This document shows, piece by piece, positions 7,710 through 15,399 of a DNA stretch of 22,390 nt (its first letter is position 1; each line of letters begins with the position of its first letter). Where the stretch lies: contig JBBQTI010000058.1 in the NCBI GenBank assembly GCA_038213435.1, positions 1 through 22,390 on the forward strand, given 5' to 3'. The stretch comes from PALSA-610 sp038213435. Its GTDB lineage: Bacteria > Actinomycetota > Acidimicrobiia > IMCC26256 > PALSA-610. The notes beneath the pieces were generated by a model. That model was not told where the DNA came from, searched no databases, and saw only the letters and a program-made list of their open reading frames with translations. Made by a program: the position numbers and the translations under genes.

Positions 7710-9668
7710 ATGCTGCGCGCCTGGACAGGGAGTGCCGTCGTACTCGTCGTTCCGGGCGCCGCGATGGCATCGCTGCTGCGCCTTCGGTTGCGTTCGCTCA
7801 CAACATGGGCTGCGATCCCGGCATTCTCGCTCGCGACGGTCTTCGTCATCGCCGAGGTCCTCGATCTCATCGGTCTGCCGTTCAATGTCCCGACCGTGTC
7901 GGTCGTGGTGATCGCCCTTGCCGGGCTCGCCTTCGCCCGCCGGCGCGAGACGGGCAGCGTCGGCGGGCTCGATGAGCGGATGTCATCCGAAGCGGGAGCG
8001 GACGATGGCGTCGCACGGCGAATTGCGCTCGGCATGCTGGTTCTGGCGATCGCCGTAGGCATCCTCATCTGGTTCCGTGGTGTTGACGGGCACGGTCTCG
8101 TGCCACCGCAGATCGATGCCTCGAACCATGGCTTCTTCGTTGCGCGCGTTCTCCACTCGAGCTCGGTGGACGTGTCCAAGGTCGTCGTGTCGGATGCGAA
8201 CGGCACACATGCGGTGGCCTCGTTCTACCCACTCGCGATGCATGCCTCGGCGGCCACGGCCGTGCGACTGACGGGTGCGGACATCGGCCGAGTGCTCCTC
8301 GTGTTCGACATCGTCTTCGCTTCGGTCGTGCTGCCGCTCGGCATGTTCGTCCTCGCTCGCTTCTTTGCCCCGCGGGTTCCTCTCGTCGCGGGCTTCACGT
8401 CGGTGGCGGCTGCATCGTTCTCGCTCTTTCCCTATGCGTCGATCGGTTTCGGCGACGTTCCGCTCGTCGTCGGGATGGCATTGGCTCCGATCACGGTCGT
8501 CCTCGTCACACGTGCACTCATGGTTGACGACGACGATGAACGGAAGCGCGTTCCGGTAGCCCAATTGAGCGCCGCGGCGCTTACGATCTTCACCGCCCTC
8601 GCGGTGCACTCGAGCCAGGTGCCTCTCATCTTGGCTCTTGTCACTCTCGTAGTACTCGAACGCGCGTGGCGCCGCGGATCGTTTGGCTTGGTGGCGCGTG
8701 CCGTGCCACGTGCCTTGGTCGCCGGCGTGGCGGCGCTGGTGCTCTTCGCGCCGACGCTGACGCGTCTGGCAACCGGCGTGTCGGAACGGTCGTCGGTCAC
8801 CTTGACCACGCATCGGAGCTTGGGCATCGCGTTCGGCAGGCTCGTCACGTTGCAACCGCCACAGGCCACGACCCGCCAGACGCTCCTGGCCGCGCTGGCC
8901 TTCGTGGGCGCCGCGGTCTGGTTGTTGCGTCGCCGGCCCGCTTGGGTGCTCGGGTACGCGCTCGTGCTCGGCATGACGCTCTTGGTGTGGGTGTCGAACG
9001 GCCCATTGAGCCGGTTGTTGGGGGTGCCGTGGTACCGCAGCTCGGTCCGCCTGGACTTCAACCAAGCGTTCTTCGTCTCGTTCTTTGCAGGAGTCGCGCT
9101 CGGGTATGCGGTCGATGCAGTCGTCCGGCGACGCGGCGGAAACACTCGATCAACGCTCTGGGTCGCGTCGCTCAGCGCTCTCGTCGTGTTCGCGGCGGCG
9201 ATCGGCTACAACGGTCAGCGCGACAGCGTCAGTCTCCTGCGACGCAGCTTCACCGTGGACGCCCGTGTCACTCCCGCCTCCCTTGCAGCCTTCAGGTGGC
9301 TCCACGACCACTCCCGCGATGACGATGTGATCGTCAACGACATCAACGCCGACGGGTCGCTATGGATGTACGCCTTCCGACGCCTGCATCCGCTCTTCGC
9401 GATCAAACCGATCTTCTCCGATCGTGCCGCAGTGGGCGACTGGAACGATCGGCTCTATTTGCTCGACCACCTCGACGAGCTCGGGAGCAACTCCCGCGCC
9501 GACACGTTCGGCACCAGATATCGTGCCCGATGGGTCTATTTCGATGAAGCCGTGTTCGGTCTGTTCCACCATCGGCTACATCTCGACGCGCTCATGCACA
9601 ACAAGAACCTGCAGCTCGTGTTCGAGCGCGGCACCGTGCACGTGTTCCGGATCGTGACACCGGCGTAG
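7710..9668 (+). CDS. Large polytopic membrane protein, DUF6541-like
   Basis: A 652-residue protein with a series of hydrophobic spans from the N-terminus (VVLVVPGAAMASLLRL) to about residue 505. A soluble C-terminal domain follows with SVSLLRRSFTVDARVTP, RDDDVIVNDINADGSLWMYAF and RARWVYFDEAVFGLF. This layout and wording match the actinobacterial DUF6541 family, integral membrane proteins found beside glycan genes and possibly related to GT-C glycosyltransferases. The family function is unproven. ATG 7710 is preceded by TAGATA at 7696-7701, a possible but imperfect leaderless -10. The gene converges on the next methyltransferase with only nine bases between them, leaving no room for a separate terminator. 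Confidence 0.78.
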   Translation: MLRAWTGSAVVLVVPGAAMASLLRLRLRSLTTWAAIPAFSLATVFVIAEVLDLIGLPFNVPTVSVVVIALAGLAFARRRETGSVGGLDERMSSEAGADDGVARRIALGMLVLAIAVGILIWFRGVDGHGLVPPQIDASNHGFFVARVLHSSSVDVSKVVVSDANGTHAVASFYPLAMHASAATAVRLTGADIGRVLLVFDIVFASVVLPLGMFVLARFFAPRVPLVAGFTSVAAASFSLFPYASIGFGDVPLVVGMALAPITVVLVTRALMVDDDDERKRVPVAQLSAAALTIFTALAVHSSQVPLILALVTLVVLERAWRRGSFGLVARAVPRALVAGVAALVLFAPTLTRLATGVSERSSVTLTTHRSLGIAFGRLVTLQPPQATTRQTLLAALAFVGAAVWLLRRRPAWVLGYALVLGMTLLVWVSNGPLSRLLGVPWYRSSVRLDFNQAFFVSFFAGVALGYAVDAVVRRRGGNTRSTLWVASLSALVVFAAAIGYNGQRDSVSLLRRSFTVDARVTPASLAAFRWLHDHSRDDDVIVNDINADGSLWMYAFRRLHPLFAIKPIFSDRAAVGDWNDRLYLLDHLDELGSNSRADTFGTRYRARWVYFDEAVFGLFHHRLHLDALMHNKNLQLVFERGTVHVFRIVTPA

Positions 9669-9677
9669 ACGGCGCGA

Positions 9678-10367
9678 TCAGCGCGGCGTGCCGAGCACGA
9701 GGAATTGCTTGCCCAGGAGCCGCCAGAGGATCGGCATGCGCAGATACAGCGCAGCCAATTGTCGTGACGCGGGGAGCCGGCTCCGGAACGAGTAGGGAAG
9801 AAAGCGGGGGATGACATCGGTCACGTCGTACCCGGCCGCGTAGAGATGCTCCTGAATCGACAGATGGGTGAGCGGGAGCGCGTGGTCGGCGCAGTCGAAG
9901 TACTCGCGCGCGCAGTACTTGAAGTTCGGTCCCATGACGGCGACGACACCACCGGGGGCAAGAGTGTCGCGCATGCGCTCGAGAAATCGGGCGACGTTCT
10001 CCGGCTCTCGGAAGTGCTCGAGGATGTTGGATGCGAACACGCCGTCGAAGTGCGCGCTCGGCAGTGCGATGTCGAAAATGTCGCCGATCACGACCTTCAC
10101 ACCAGGATCCGTCTCGCGCTCGGGATAGTCGATGACGTCCACGAGCCAGCGCTCTTCAGCGGGTACGGCGTTGACGAATTCGCCGAAGCCGCCGGCGGGG
10201 TCTAGCACACGGCGAGGCCGACCCATGCGCTCCCACACGAAGCGGCCGACCTCCTCCCAAACCTCCCGGCGCGTCTGATGATTCACGCCCTCGAACCGAA
10301 ACTCGTAGAGACCCGCGTAGTTCAGCTCGTCGTTGGGTCGTTTCGGCTCGCCGGGTGAGGCAGTCAT
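9678..10367 (-). CDS. Class I SAM-dependent methyltransferase
   Basis: A 229-residue protein on the minus strand. It has SAM-binding motif I in VLDPAGGFGEFVNAVP (54-69), the acidic strand-2 end in LVDVIDYPE, IGDIFDIALPSAHFDGVFASNILEH (the Methyltransf_11/23-like strand 4 region), and LAPGGVVAVMGPNF after it. The C-terminal part (IQEHLYAAGYDVTDVIPRFLPYSFRSRLP) is typical of methyltransferases found in polysaccharide or lipid-linked sugar clusters. ATG 10367 is the natural start; the 270 bases to the divergent gene at 10638 hold nothing I can identify. It may belong functionally to the glycan region at its left, although it is transcribed toward it. The substrate is unknown. Confidence 0.83.
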   Translation of the reverse strand: MTASPGEPKRPNDELNYAGLYEFRFEGVNHQTRREVWEEVGRFVWERMGRPRRVLDPAGGFGEFVNAVPAEERWLVDVIDYPERETDPGVKVVIGDIFDIALPSAHFDGVFASNILEHFREPENVARFLERMRDTLAPGGVVAVMGPNFKYCAREYFDCADHALPLTHLSIQEHLYAAGYDVTDVIPRFLPYSFRSRLPASRQLAALYLRMPILWRLLGKQFLVLGTPR

Positions 10368-10637
10368 CGCGACGCCATTCCATCACAGGCCGACGTTCGA
10401 GTCGCATTGACCGGGCCGCGAGGTGGGCCGAACATTTTCGACCGTTGTCGTTCTCTCTGAGCGTCGGCGACCTCGGCCGGCTTGCCCAACATTACGCCCT
10501 CGGCATGTTCGACCATCGGATCCACGAGCTTTCAACGTGCCACTCGTCTAGCAATCGTGTACCCGACGAGGTTGCCCCTGCGCAGGCGTTGAGATGCGAA
10601 GATCGACGCTTTGCCAGGGCCGTGGGACGATGACACG

Positions 10638-11459
10638 GTGAGCGATTACGTGGCTGTCAACCGGGCGAATTGGAACAGCCGGGTAGCGCATCACGAGCAC
10701 GCGTACGGACTCGAGCAATTCCGAGCCGATCCTGCGCATCTGTCGAACGTGGTGCGCTTCGATCTTCCGCACCTCGGCAGTATCGACGGCCTCGACGTAG
10801 TGCATCTGCAGTGTCACATTGGCACTGACACTCTCTCGCTCGCCCGGCTCGGTGCAGGCAGCGTCACCGGCCTCGACTTCTCTCGCCCCGCGCTTGCGGT
10901 AGCTGCGCAACTCGCCGCCGATTGCGGTGCGCAGATCGACTATGTCGAGAGCGAGCTGTACGCGGCCGTCGACGCGCTCGGCTCCGATCGCTTCGACCTC
11001 GTGTACACGGGCATCGGCGCGCTGTGCTGGCTGCCCGACATCCGCCGTTGGGCGCAGGTCGTTGCCGAGCTTCTACGACCCGGTGGCCGACTCTTCATCC
11101 GCGAGGGCCACCCGATGCTTTGGACGTTGGCCGACCCGCGACCGGACGGTCTTGTCGTTGTGGAGTTTCCGTACTTCGAGACCGCGGGCGTGCACTTCTC
11201 GGAGCCGGTCAGCTATGTCGCGCACGTCGAGCCACTGGGATCGCCTGACATCGTGCACTTCAACCACGGCCTGGCCGAGGTGATCACTGCGCTGATGAAC
11301 GCGGGCATGTCCCTCACATCAATCGAGGAGCACGACACCGTGCCATGGAACCCGTTGGACGACGCAATGGAGGAAGTTGGTGGCGGGGAATACCGCCTGC
11401 GGCACACTCCCAACCGTTTGGCCGCTACCTACACCCTGCAGGCCACCAAGTCCCCCTGA
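10638..11459 (+). CDS. Class I SAM-dependent methyltransferase
   Basis: About 273 residues from a GTG at 10638 (VSDYVAVNRANWNSRV). An in-frame ATG nine codons upstream is possible, but the family usually starts near the YxxxNRxxWxxR segment. SAM-binding motifs are VVHLQCHIGTDTLSLARLG (54-72), VTGLDFS (Asp80), DRFDLVYTGIGALCWLPD, and LLRPGGRLFIREGHPML. The HLQCHIG form of motif I marks a common actinobacterial methyltransferase group of unknown substrate. The gene stands alone, with intergenic gaps of 270 and 112 bases on either side. The last residues (NRLAATYTLQATK) form the usual terminal beta strand, so the protein looks complete. Confidence 0.85.
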   Translation: MSDYVAVNRANWNSRVAHHEHAYGLEQFRADPAHLSNVVRFDLPHLGSIDGLDVVHLQCHIGTDTLSLARLGAGSVTGLDFSRPALAVAAQLAADCGAQIDYVESELYAAVDALGSDRFDLVYTGIGALCWLPDIRRWAQVVAELLRPGGRLFIREGHPMLWTLADPRPDGLVVVEFPYFETAGVHFSEPVSYVAHVEPLGSPDIVHFNHGLAEVITALMNAGMSLTSIEEHDTVPWNPLDDAMEEVGGGEYRLRHTPNRLAATYTLQATKSP

Positions 11460-11571
11460 GGATCCGCGATCGAGCTTCGTCTAGCTGCCGCCCTACGCAA
11501 CCGCGCCGTCGCAACCGCTGGTGTCGCAGATAGCTCGAAGTTGTCCCAGATGGCGGCTAACGTGCGGCCCC

Positions 11572-11826
11572 ATGCCGACCCCCGACGGCGACTCGCCCAC
11601 CGCGGCCAGCCGCTACCCCGAAATCCTGACGACGGCGCTCGCCGCCGAGCTGCTGCACGTGCACGTCGAGTACCTACGCCGGATGGTGCGCGAAGGCCGC
11701 ATTCCCGCGCACCGCTTCCCGGGCGGGAGGGAGATCCGCTTTCACCGCGACGAGCTGATCGCCTGGGTCCGGGCGCAGCCCGGCGAAGACCGTTCCCCGA
11801 GCGCGGCCGACAAAGCGCAGTCGTGA
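11572..11826 (+). CDS. Excisionase-family helix-turn-helix DNA-binding protein
   Basis: An 84-residue protein from ATG 11572. Residues about 19-68 form the MerR-like winged helix of the HTH_17/excisionase group: LTTALAAELLHVHVEYLRRMVREGRIPAHRF, then GGREIRFHRDELIAWV. Such proteins bind DNA as phage or plasmid excisionases or as small regulators. No integrase or other mobile gene is adjacent. Instead its stop overlaps the start of the dehydrogenase gene by GTGA, so a regulator of this operon is the more likely role. TAACGT at 11558-11563 lies eight bases before the ATG and could be a -10 for a near-leaderless transcript. Confidence 0.8.
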   Translation: MPTPDGDSPTAASRYPEILTTALAAELLHVHVEYLRRMVREGRIPAHRFPGGREIRFHRDELIAWVRAQPGEDRSPSAADKAQS

Positions 11827-12686
11827 GCGACCTCGCCGGGAAGGTCGCGGTCGTCACCGGCGGCAACAGCGGCATCGGCAAGGAGGCCGCGATCGGGATC
11901 GCCCGCGCGGGCGCGCACGTCGTGATCGCCGCCCGCAACCCGGCGAAGGCCGCGGCCGCGCGCACCGAGATCGAGACGCGCGCAGACGCGCGCGGCCGGG
12001 TCGAGACGATCCCGATCGACCTCGCGTCATTTGCGTCGGTTCGCGCGTTCGCCGACGCGTTCACGGCCCGGCACGACCGGCTCGACGTCTTGCTCAACAA
12101 CGCCGGCGGCGTGCTGCGCAAGCGCGTCGTGACGGTCGACGGCCACGAGGCGCAGTTCCAGGTCAACCACCTCGGCCACTTCCTGCTGACGAACCTGCTC
12201 CAGGACGCGCTCGCGCGTGGCGCTCCCGCGCGCGTCGTCAACGTCTCGTCGTTCGCGCACACGACCGCGCGCAACGGACTCGATTTCGACGACCTCGACT
12301 GGGAGCGTCGCAGGTACGGTGGCTTCGGCGTCTATTCGGCGACGAAGCTCATGAACATCCTGTTCACGCGCGAGCTCGCCTGCCGCTTCGACCCCGACGT
12401 GCTCACGGCCAACGCCTTGCATCCTGGCTTCGTCGCCAGCAACTTCGCCCGCGAGGGCGACCTCGGCCTGCTCGGATCCGTCGGAATGCCGCTCATCCGT
12501 CCCTTCGCGATCTCGTCCCAGAAAGGCGCGCTCACCTCGATCTACCTCGCGACGTCTCCCGACGTCGAAGGCATCACGGGCCAGTACTTCATCAAAGGCA
12601 AAGCCGTGAAGCCCGCCGCGCCGGCGCTCGACGACGCGGCCGCCGCCCGACTTTGGGAGATCAGCGAGAAGCTGACGGTCGGTTGA
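11823..12686 (+). CDS. Short-chain dehydrogenase/reductase, retinol-dehydrogenase-like
   Basis: About 287 residues from GTG 11823, which overlaps the preceding HTH gene by four bases. It is a classical SDR with the NAD(P) glycine motif TGGNSGIG (12-19), NNAG (92-95), catalytic Ser142 or Ser143, and YSATK with Tyr171 and Lys175. The PGFV-like segment LHPGFVASNF follows. The arginine near residue 38 (IAARNP) favours NADP(H). The closest well-known group is the retinol dehydrogenase-like SDRs, but actinobacterial members act on diverse alcohols and ketones. The next gene begins within its stop codon (TTGA overlap), so the HTH protein, this enzyme and the esterase form one translational unit. Confidence 0.9.
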   Translation: MSDLAGKVAVVTGGNSGIGKEAAIGIARAGAHVVIAARNPAKAAAARTEIETRADARGRVETIPIDLASFASVRAFADAFTARHDRLDVLLNNAGGVLRKRVVTVDGHEAQFQVNHLGHFLLTNLLQDALARGAPARVVNVSSFAHTTARNGLDFDDLDWERRRYGGFGVYSATKLMNILFTRELACRFDPDVLTANALHPGFVASNFAREGDLGLLGSVGMPLIRPFAISSQKGALTSIYLATSPDVEGITGQYFIKGKAVKPAAPALDDAAAARLWEISEKLTVG

Positions 12687-13555
12687 GCGGCGCCGGGACC
12701 GCGAACGATCGATCGCCGCTTGCCGGCACCGAGGTGCACTTCCTGCGTTCGGAGCACGTCGGCGACGAGTTCAAGATCTTCGTCGGAAACTGCGGCGCAC
12801 CGGATGCGGCGCCCCCCGCGGTGCTCTACGTCGGCGACGCGAACGGGATGTTCGCGAGCGCGGTAGACATCGTCCGCTTCATGCAGCTTTCCGCCCAGCT
12901 CCCGCCGATGCTCGTCGTCGGGATCGGCTACCGCCTGGGTGGCATCGACGAGACGGTCGTCCTGCGTACCCGCGACTTCACGCCCACCTACGACACCGGC
13001 TACACCGACATCTTCCCGGCGCAGACATTGATGGGTGGGGCCCCGCGGTTCCTCGCGTTCATCCGCGACGAGCTTCAGCCGTGGGTGCGGTCGCGATACC
13101 TCGTCGACGGCGGAGACTCCGCCTTCTTCGGGCACTCACAGGGCGGCCTGTTCGCGACGTACGTGCTCCTCACCGAACCGGGCACGTTCCGGCGCTACGG
13201 CATCGGGAGCCCATCGCTGTGGTGGGACGACGACATGATGTTCGGCTACGAGGCGGGCTACGCCGAGACGCACGACGACCTGCCGGCGAAAGTGTTCTTC
13301 GCGGTCGGCGAGCACGAGGACCACGACGGTCGCCAACGCGAGGTGAGCCGGATGCCGGCCGACGAACGAGAGAAGGCCGGTCTCCGCCACATCGACATGG
13401 TCGCCGACACCGAGCGGATGGTCGCGGCCCTACGCGGGCGCAATTACCCGAGTTTCGAGATCGACAGCGTCGTGCTGCCCGACGAGTTCCACGTGACCGT
13501 GCAGCACGTGAACCTGTCACGCTCGCTGCGCTATCTGTTCGACGCGCCGCGCTGA
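12683..13555 (+). CDS. Putative esterase (esterase D/IroE-like alpha/beta hydrolase)
   Basis: About 290 residues from a TTG at 12683 that overlaps the dehydrogenase stop (TTGA); another TTG at 12653 would lengthen it by ten. The fold family is the PF00756-type putative esterases, including IroE-like siderophore hydrolases and esterase D. Evidence is ADPPAV-like strand AAPPAVLYVGDANGMF, the nucleophile in GHSQGG (Ser152), YGIGSPSLWWDD after it, VFFAVGEHEDH, and a likely catalytic His270 (DEFHVTV). The DAP/Trp features of polyester depolymerases are absent, and no signal peptide is seen, so it is cytoplasmic. It may hydrolyse an ester formed or used by the coupled dehydrogenase. The gene ends four bases before the convergent neighbour. 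Confidence 0.85.
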   Translation: MSGAGTANDRSPLAGTEVHFLRSEHVGDEFKIFVGNCGAPDAAPPAVLYVGDANGMFASAVDIVRFMQLSAQLPPMLVVGIGYRLGGIDETVVLRTRDFTPTYDTGYTDIFPAQTLMGGAPRFLAFIRDELQPWVRSRYLVDGGDSAFFGHSQGGLFATYVLLTEPGTFRRYGIGSPSLWWDDDMMFGYEAGYAETHDDLPAKVFFAVGEHEDHDGRQREVSRMPADEREKAGLRHIDMVADTERMVAALRGRNYPSFEIDSVVLPDEFHVTVQHVNLSRSLRYLFDAPR

Positions 13556-13559
13556 TCGT

Positions 13560-14117
13560 TCACTCGCGCCCGGCGGTCACCCATGCGATATGCGCGATCG
13601 GGACGATCGTCTCGGCGCCCGTTCGAGTCGCGATCTCCACGAAGTCGCGATCGAGCCGGAGCGTTCCGTCGATCCCGTCGGGCCGCTGGAGCGTCCCGAC
13701 CCTCACCGCCTGCGTATCGCGCGCGAGCAACGCGTCGCGAAATCCGCGACGCGACGCCGCGCGCATCCCGCCCTGCGTTGCGTGCTCGACGAGCTCGAAC
13801 GAGAGCGGGACGCCGGCGCACACGTGGATCTCGACGAGGCCGGACGCGCACCGCAGCGCGAGCAGATCATCACCGACCTCCTCGACGAGCCCCACGAAGG
13901 GCTGCTCCACAGCCGTCACCGCGATCCGGTCGCCCGCGTGCATGCGTTCGCACAACCAGTTGACGAGGGTGCGGCCATGGCGCCACTGCGCGGCCGCATC
14001 GGCGGCGGTCGTTTCCTGCTCCGCGCGCCATGCCGCACGCATCTCCCCGGCGACGCCGGTCAGATCGGGGTGGTCCGAGTGCTCGGTGTGATCGTTCCCG
14101 TCCGTGGGCCAGGCCAT
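13560..14117 (-). CDS. Hypothetical protein, possible small beta-barrel domain
   Basis: A 185-residue protein whose ATG at 14117 shares one base with the stop of the oxidoreductase gene (TGATG), so the two are translationally coupled. I do not recognise a named family. The N-terminal third is helical and acidic (GEMRAAWRAEQETTAADAA), followed by HGRTLVNWLCERMHAGDRI. The middle, GDRIAVTAVEQPFVGLVEEVGDD and LLALRCASGLVEIHV, is strand-rich and reads like an Sm-like barrel (a glycine before a conserved aspartate in a hairpin). The C-terminal part has further strands (TIVPIAHIAWV). No membrane span or signal peptide is visible. Coupling suggests a partner or accessory role to the oxidoreductase, but this is only context. 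Confidence 0.7.
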   Translation of the reverse strand: MAWPTDGNDHTEHSDHPDLTGVAGEMRAAWRAEQETTAADAAAQWRHGRTLVNWLCERMHAGDRIAVTAVEQPFVGLVEEVGDDLLALRCASGLVEIHVCAGVPLSFELVEHATQGGMRAASRRGFRDALLARDTQAVRVGTLQRPDGIDGTLRLDRDFVEIATRTGAETIVPIAHIAWVTAGRE

Positions 14118-15238
14118 CAGCCGGCGGCGGCGGACCGGTACTTCGACGTGGAGTGCTCGGAGTCCGTGTCGAACCGCGGAATGACCTCGTCACCGAACAG
14201 CGTCACGGTCCGCTCGAGCAACTCGTGCGGGTAGGTGCTGCCCGACGGTCCCATGATGAGCTGGTCGACGCCGATGTCGACCCACTTCTGAATGCCCTCC
14301 GCGCAGTCGTCGGGCGTACCGACAATTGCGCCGCCGCTCCGGAAACCCTTTTCGATCGCCTCGGGAGTGGGGTCGGGGATCTCCGCGGGCCATTCGGGTA
14401 CGAACGGGGGCTTGGGGAACGTGTCGAGGTAGTGGAACACCAGCGTCTGCTGGCGTCCGTTCCCCGAATGCGCCATGTAGTTGCGCGCCTCGTCGCGGTC
14501 TTCGAGGCACATGAAGCTGGTCGTGATGGCGATGTTGTCGTTGATGTACTCACCCACCGGCTCCGCGTTCACGATGTGCTTCTTGTACGTGTCGACGAGC
14601 GGTGCCATCTTCTCGGGAGTGCCACCGGTGAAACAGATCACGCCGATGCCCATACGCGCCGCGCGCTCGAATGTCTCGGGATTGCCGGCTGCGACCCACA
14701 ACGGCGGGTGCGGCTTCACGTAAGGCTTCGGCAGCACGTTGCGCTCCGGCATCGAGAAATACTTGCCGTCGTACGAGTACGGCTCGTCGCGCCACATGCG
14801 CACGATCTCGCGGATGGCCTCGTCGAACATGTCGCGGGTCTCTTCGGGGTCGGTGATACCGAAGCCGCCCATCTCGGTGCTCGACGAACCTCGTCCGGTG
14901 CCGAACTCGAACCGGCCGTTCGAGACGACGTCCATCATCGCAACCCGCTCGGCGACTCGCGCGGGGTGATTCACCGGTGGAGTGATGTTGATGATCCCCG
15001 ACGCGACGTGGATGTTCTGCGTGCGCGCGAGCACCCACGCCATGAGCGTCTCACTCGCGGAGATGTGCGAGTACTCCTTGAGGAAATGGTGCTCGGTGAA
15101 CCAGGCGTACTTCCAGTTGTGGCGGTCGCCCACCTCGCACAGCGCGACCTCGCTCATGAGCCGATCGTGCTCGGCGTTCGGGTTCTTGGCCGCGACGTCC
15201 CTGTGTACGAAGCCGCCTTGGAATAGGCCGAATTCCAT
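14117..15238 (-). CDS. LLM-class flavin/F420-dependent oxidoreductase
   Basis: A 373-residue luciferase-like monooxygenase. Recognisable family segments are MEFGLFQGGF at the start, KYAWFTEHHFLKEYSH (about 43-58), the ASGIINITPPVNHPARVAERVAMMD segment, NGRFEFGTGRG, PLWVAAGNPETFERAARMGIG, and a C-terminal GTPDDCAEGIQKWVDIGVDQLI. Members use FMNH2 with O2, or coenzyme F420, to oxidise or reduce aldehydes, alkanes, lipids or secondary metabolites. The sequence alone does not say which cofactor. The ATG at 15238 has GGGGAGGG about ten bases upstream. A strong promoter overlapped by an 18-bp palindrome lies 38-83 bases upstream, pointing to repressor control, perhaps by a TetR-type lipid-responsive regulator. 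The hypothetical gene downstream is coupled to it. Confidence 0.92.
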   Translation of the reverse strand: MEFGLFQGGFVHRDVAAKNPNAEHDRLMSEVALCEVGDRHNWKYAWFTEHHFLKEYSHISASETLMAWVLARTQNIHVASGIINITPPVNHPARVAERVAMMDVVSNGRFEFGTGRGSSSTEMGGFGITDPEETRDMFDEAIREIVRMWRDEPYSYDGKYFSMPERNVLPKPYVKPHPPLWVAAGNPETFERAARMGIGVICFTGGTPEKMAPLVDTYKKHIVNAEPVGEYINDNIAITTSFMCLEDRDEARNYMAHSGNGRQQTLVFHYLDTFPKPPFVPEWPAEIPDPTPEAIEKGFRSGGAIVGTPDDCAEGIQKWVDIGVDQLIMGPSGSTYPHELLERTVTLFGDEVIPRFDTDSEHSTSKYRSAAAG

Positions 15239-15275
15239 GATCCGTGAACCCTCCCCTTCGCCATCGACCGGCGTT

Positions 15276-15293
15276 TTTAGAACGTGTTCTAAA
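15276..15293. promoter_or_regulatory. KstR-like palindromic operator
   Basis: TTTAGAAC-GT-GTTCTAAA is a perfect 8-bp inverted repeat with a two-base spacer. It fits the AAC-NN-GTT pattern known for the mycobacterial TetR-family regulators KstR and relatives, which control sterol and lipid catabolism. It covers the predicted transcription start of the oxidoreductase gene. The regulator gene is not in the window. Confidence 0.75.
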
Positions 15294-15321
15294 TCCTAGA
15301 GGAGCGGGCGATGGGTGTCCA
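15293..15321 (-). promoter_or_regulatory. Promoter of the oxidoreductase operon
   Basis: On the minus strand, TGGACA (15321-15316, one mismatch to TTGACA) is followed after exactly 17 bases by TAGGAT (15298-15293). Transcription would start around 15286, inside the palindromic operator, so a bound repressor would block initiation. This leaves an untranslated leader of about 48 bases with a Shine-Dalgarno sequence. Confidence 0.6.
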
Positions 15322-15387
15322 GCACGGGTCGCTCGCGGCCTGCGCGCTCCCACCGCGCCATCCGCGACCAGTGTCACACCCCGGCAG

Positions 15388-15393
15388 TACCGT
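15388..15393 (+). promoter_or_regulatory. Candidate -10 element for leaderless herA-operon transcript
   Basis: TACCGT (TAnnnT) ends six bases before the ATG at 15400, the spacing seen in actinobacterial leaderless promoters. No ribosome-binding site precedes the ATG. The -35 is not obvious. It would drive the whole four-gene DNA-processing operon. Confidence 0.4.
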
Positions 15394-15399
15394 CGCATC

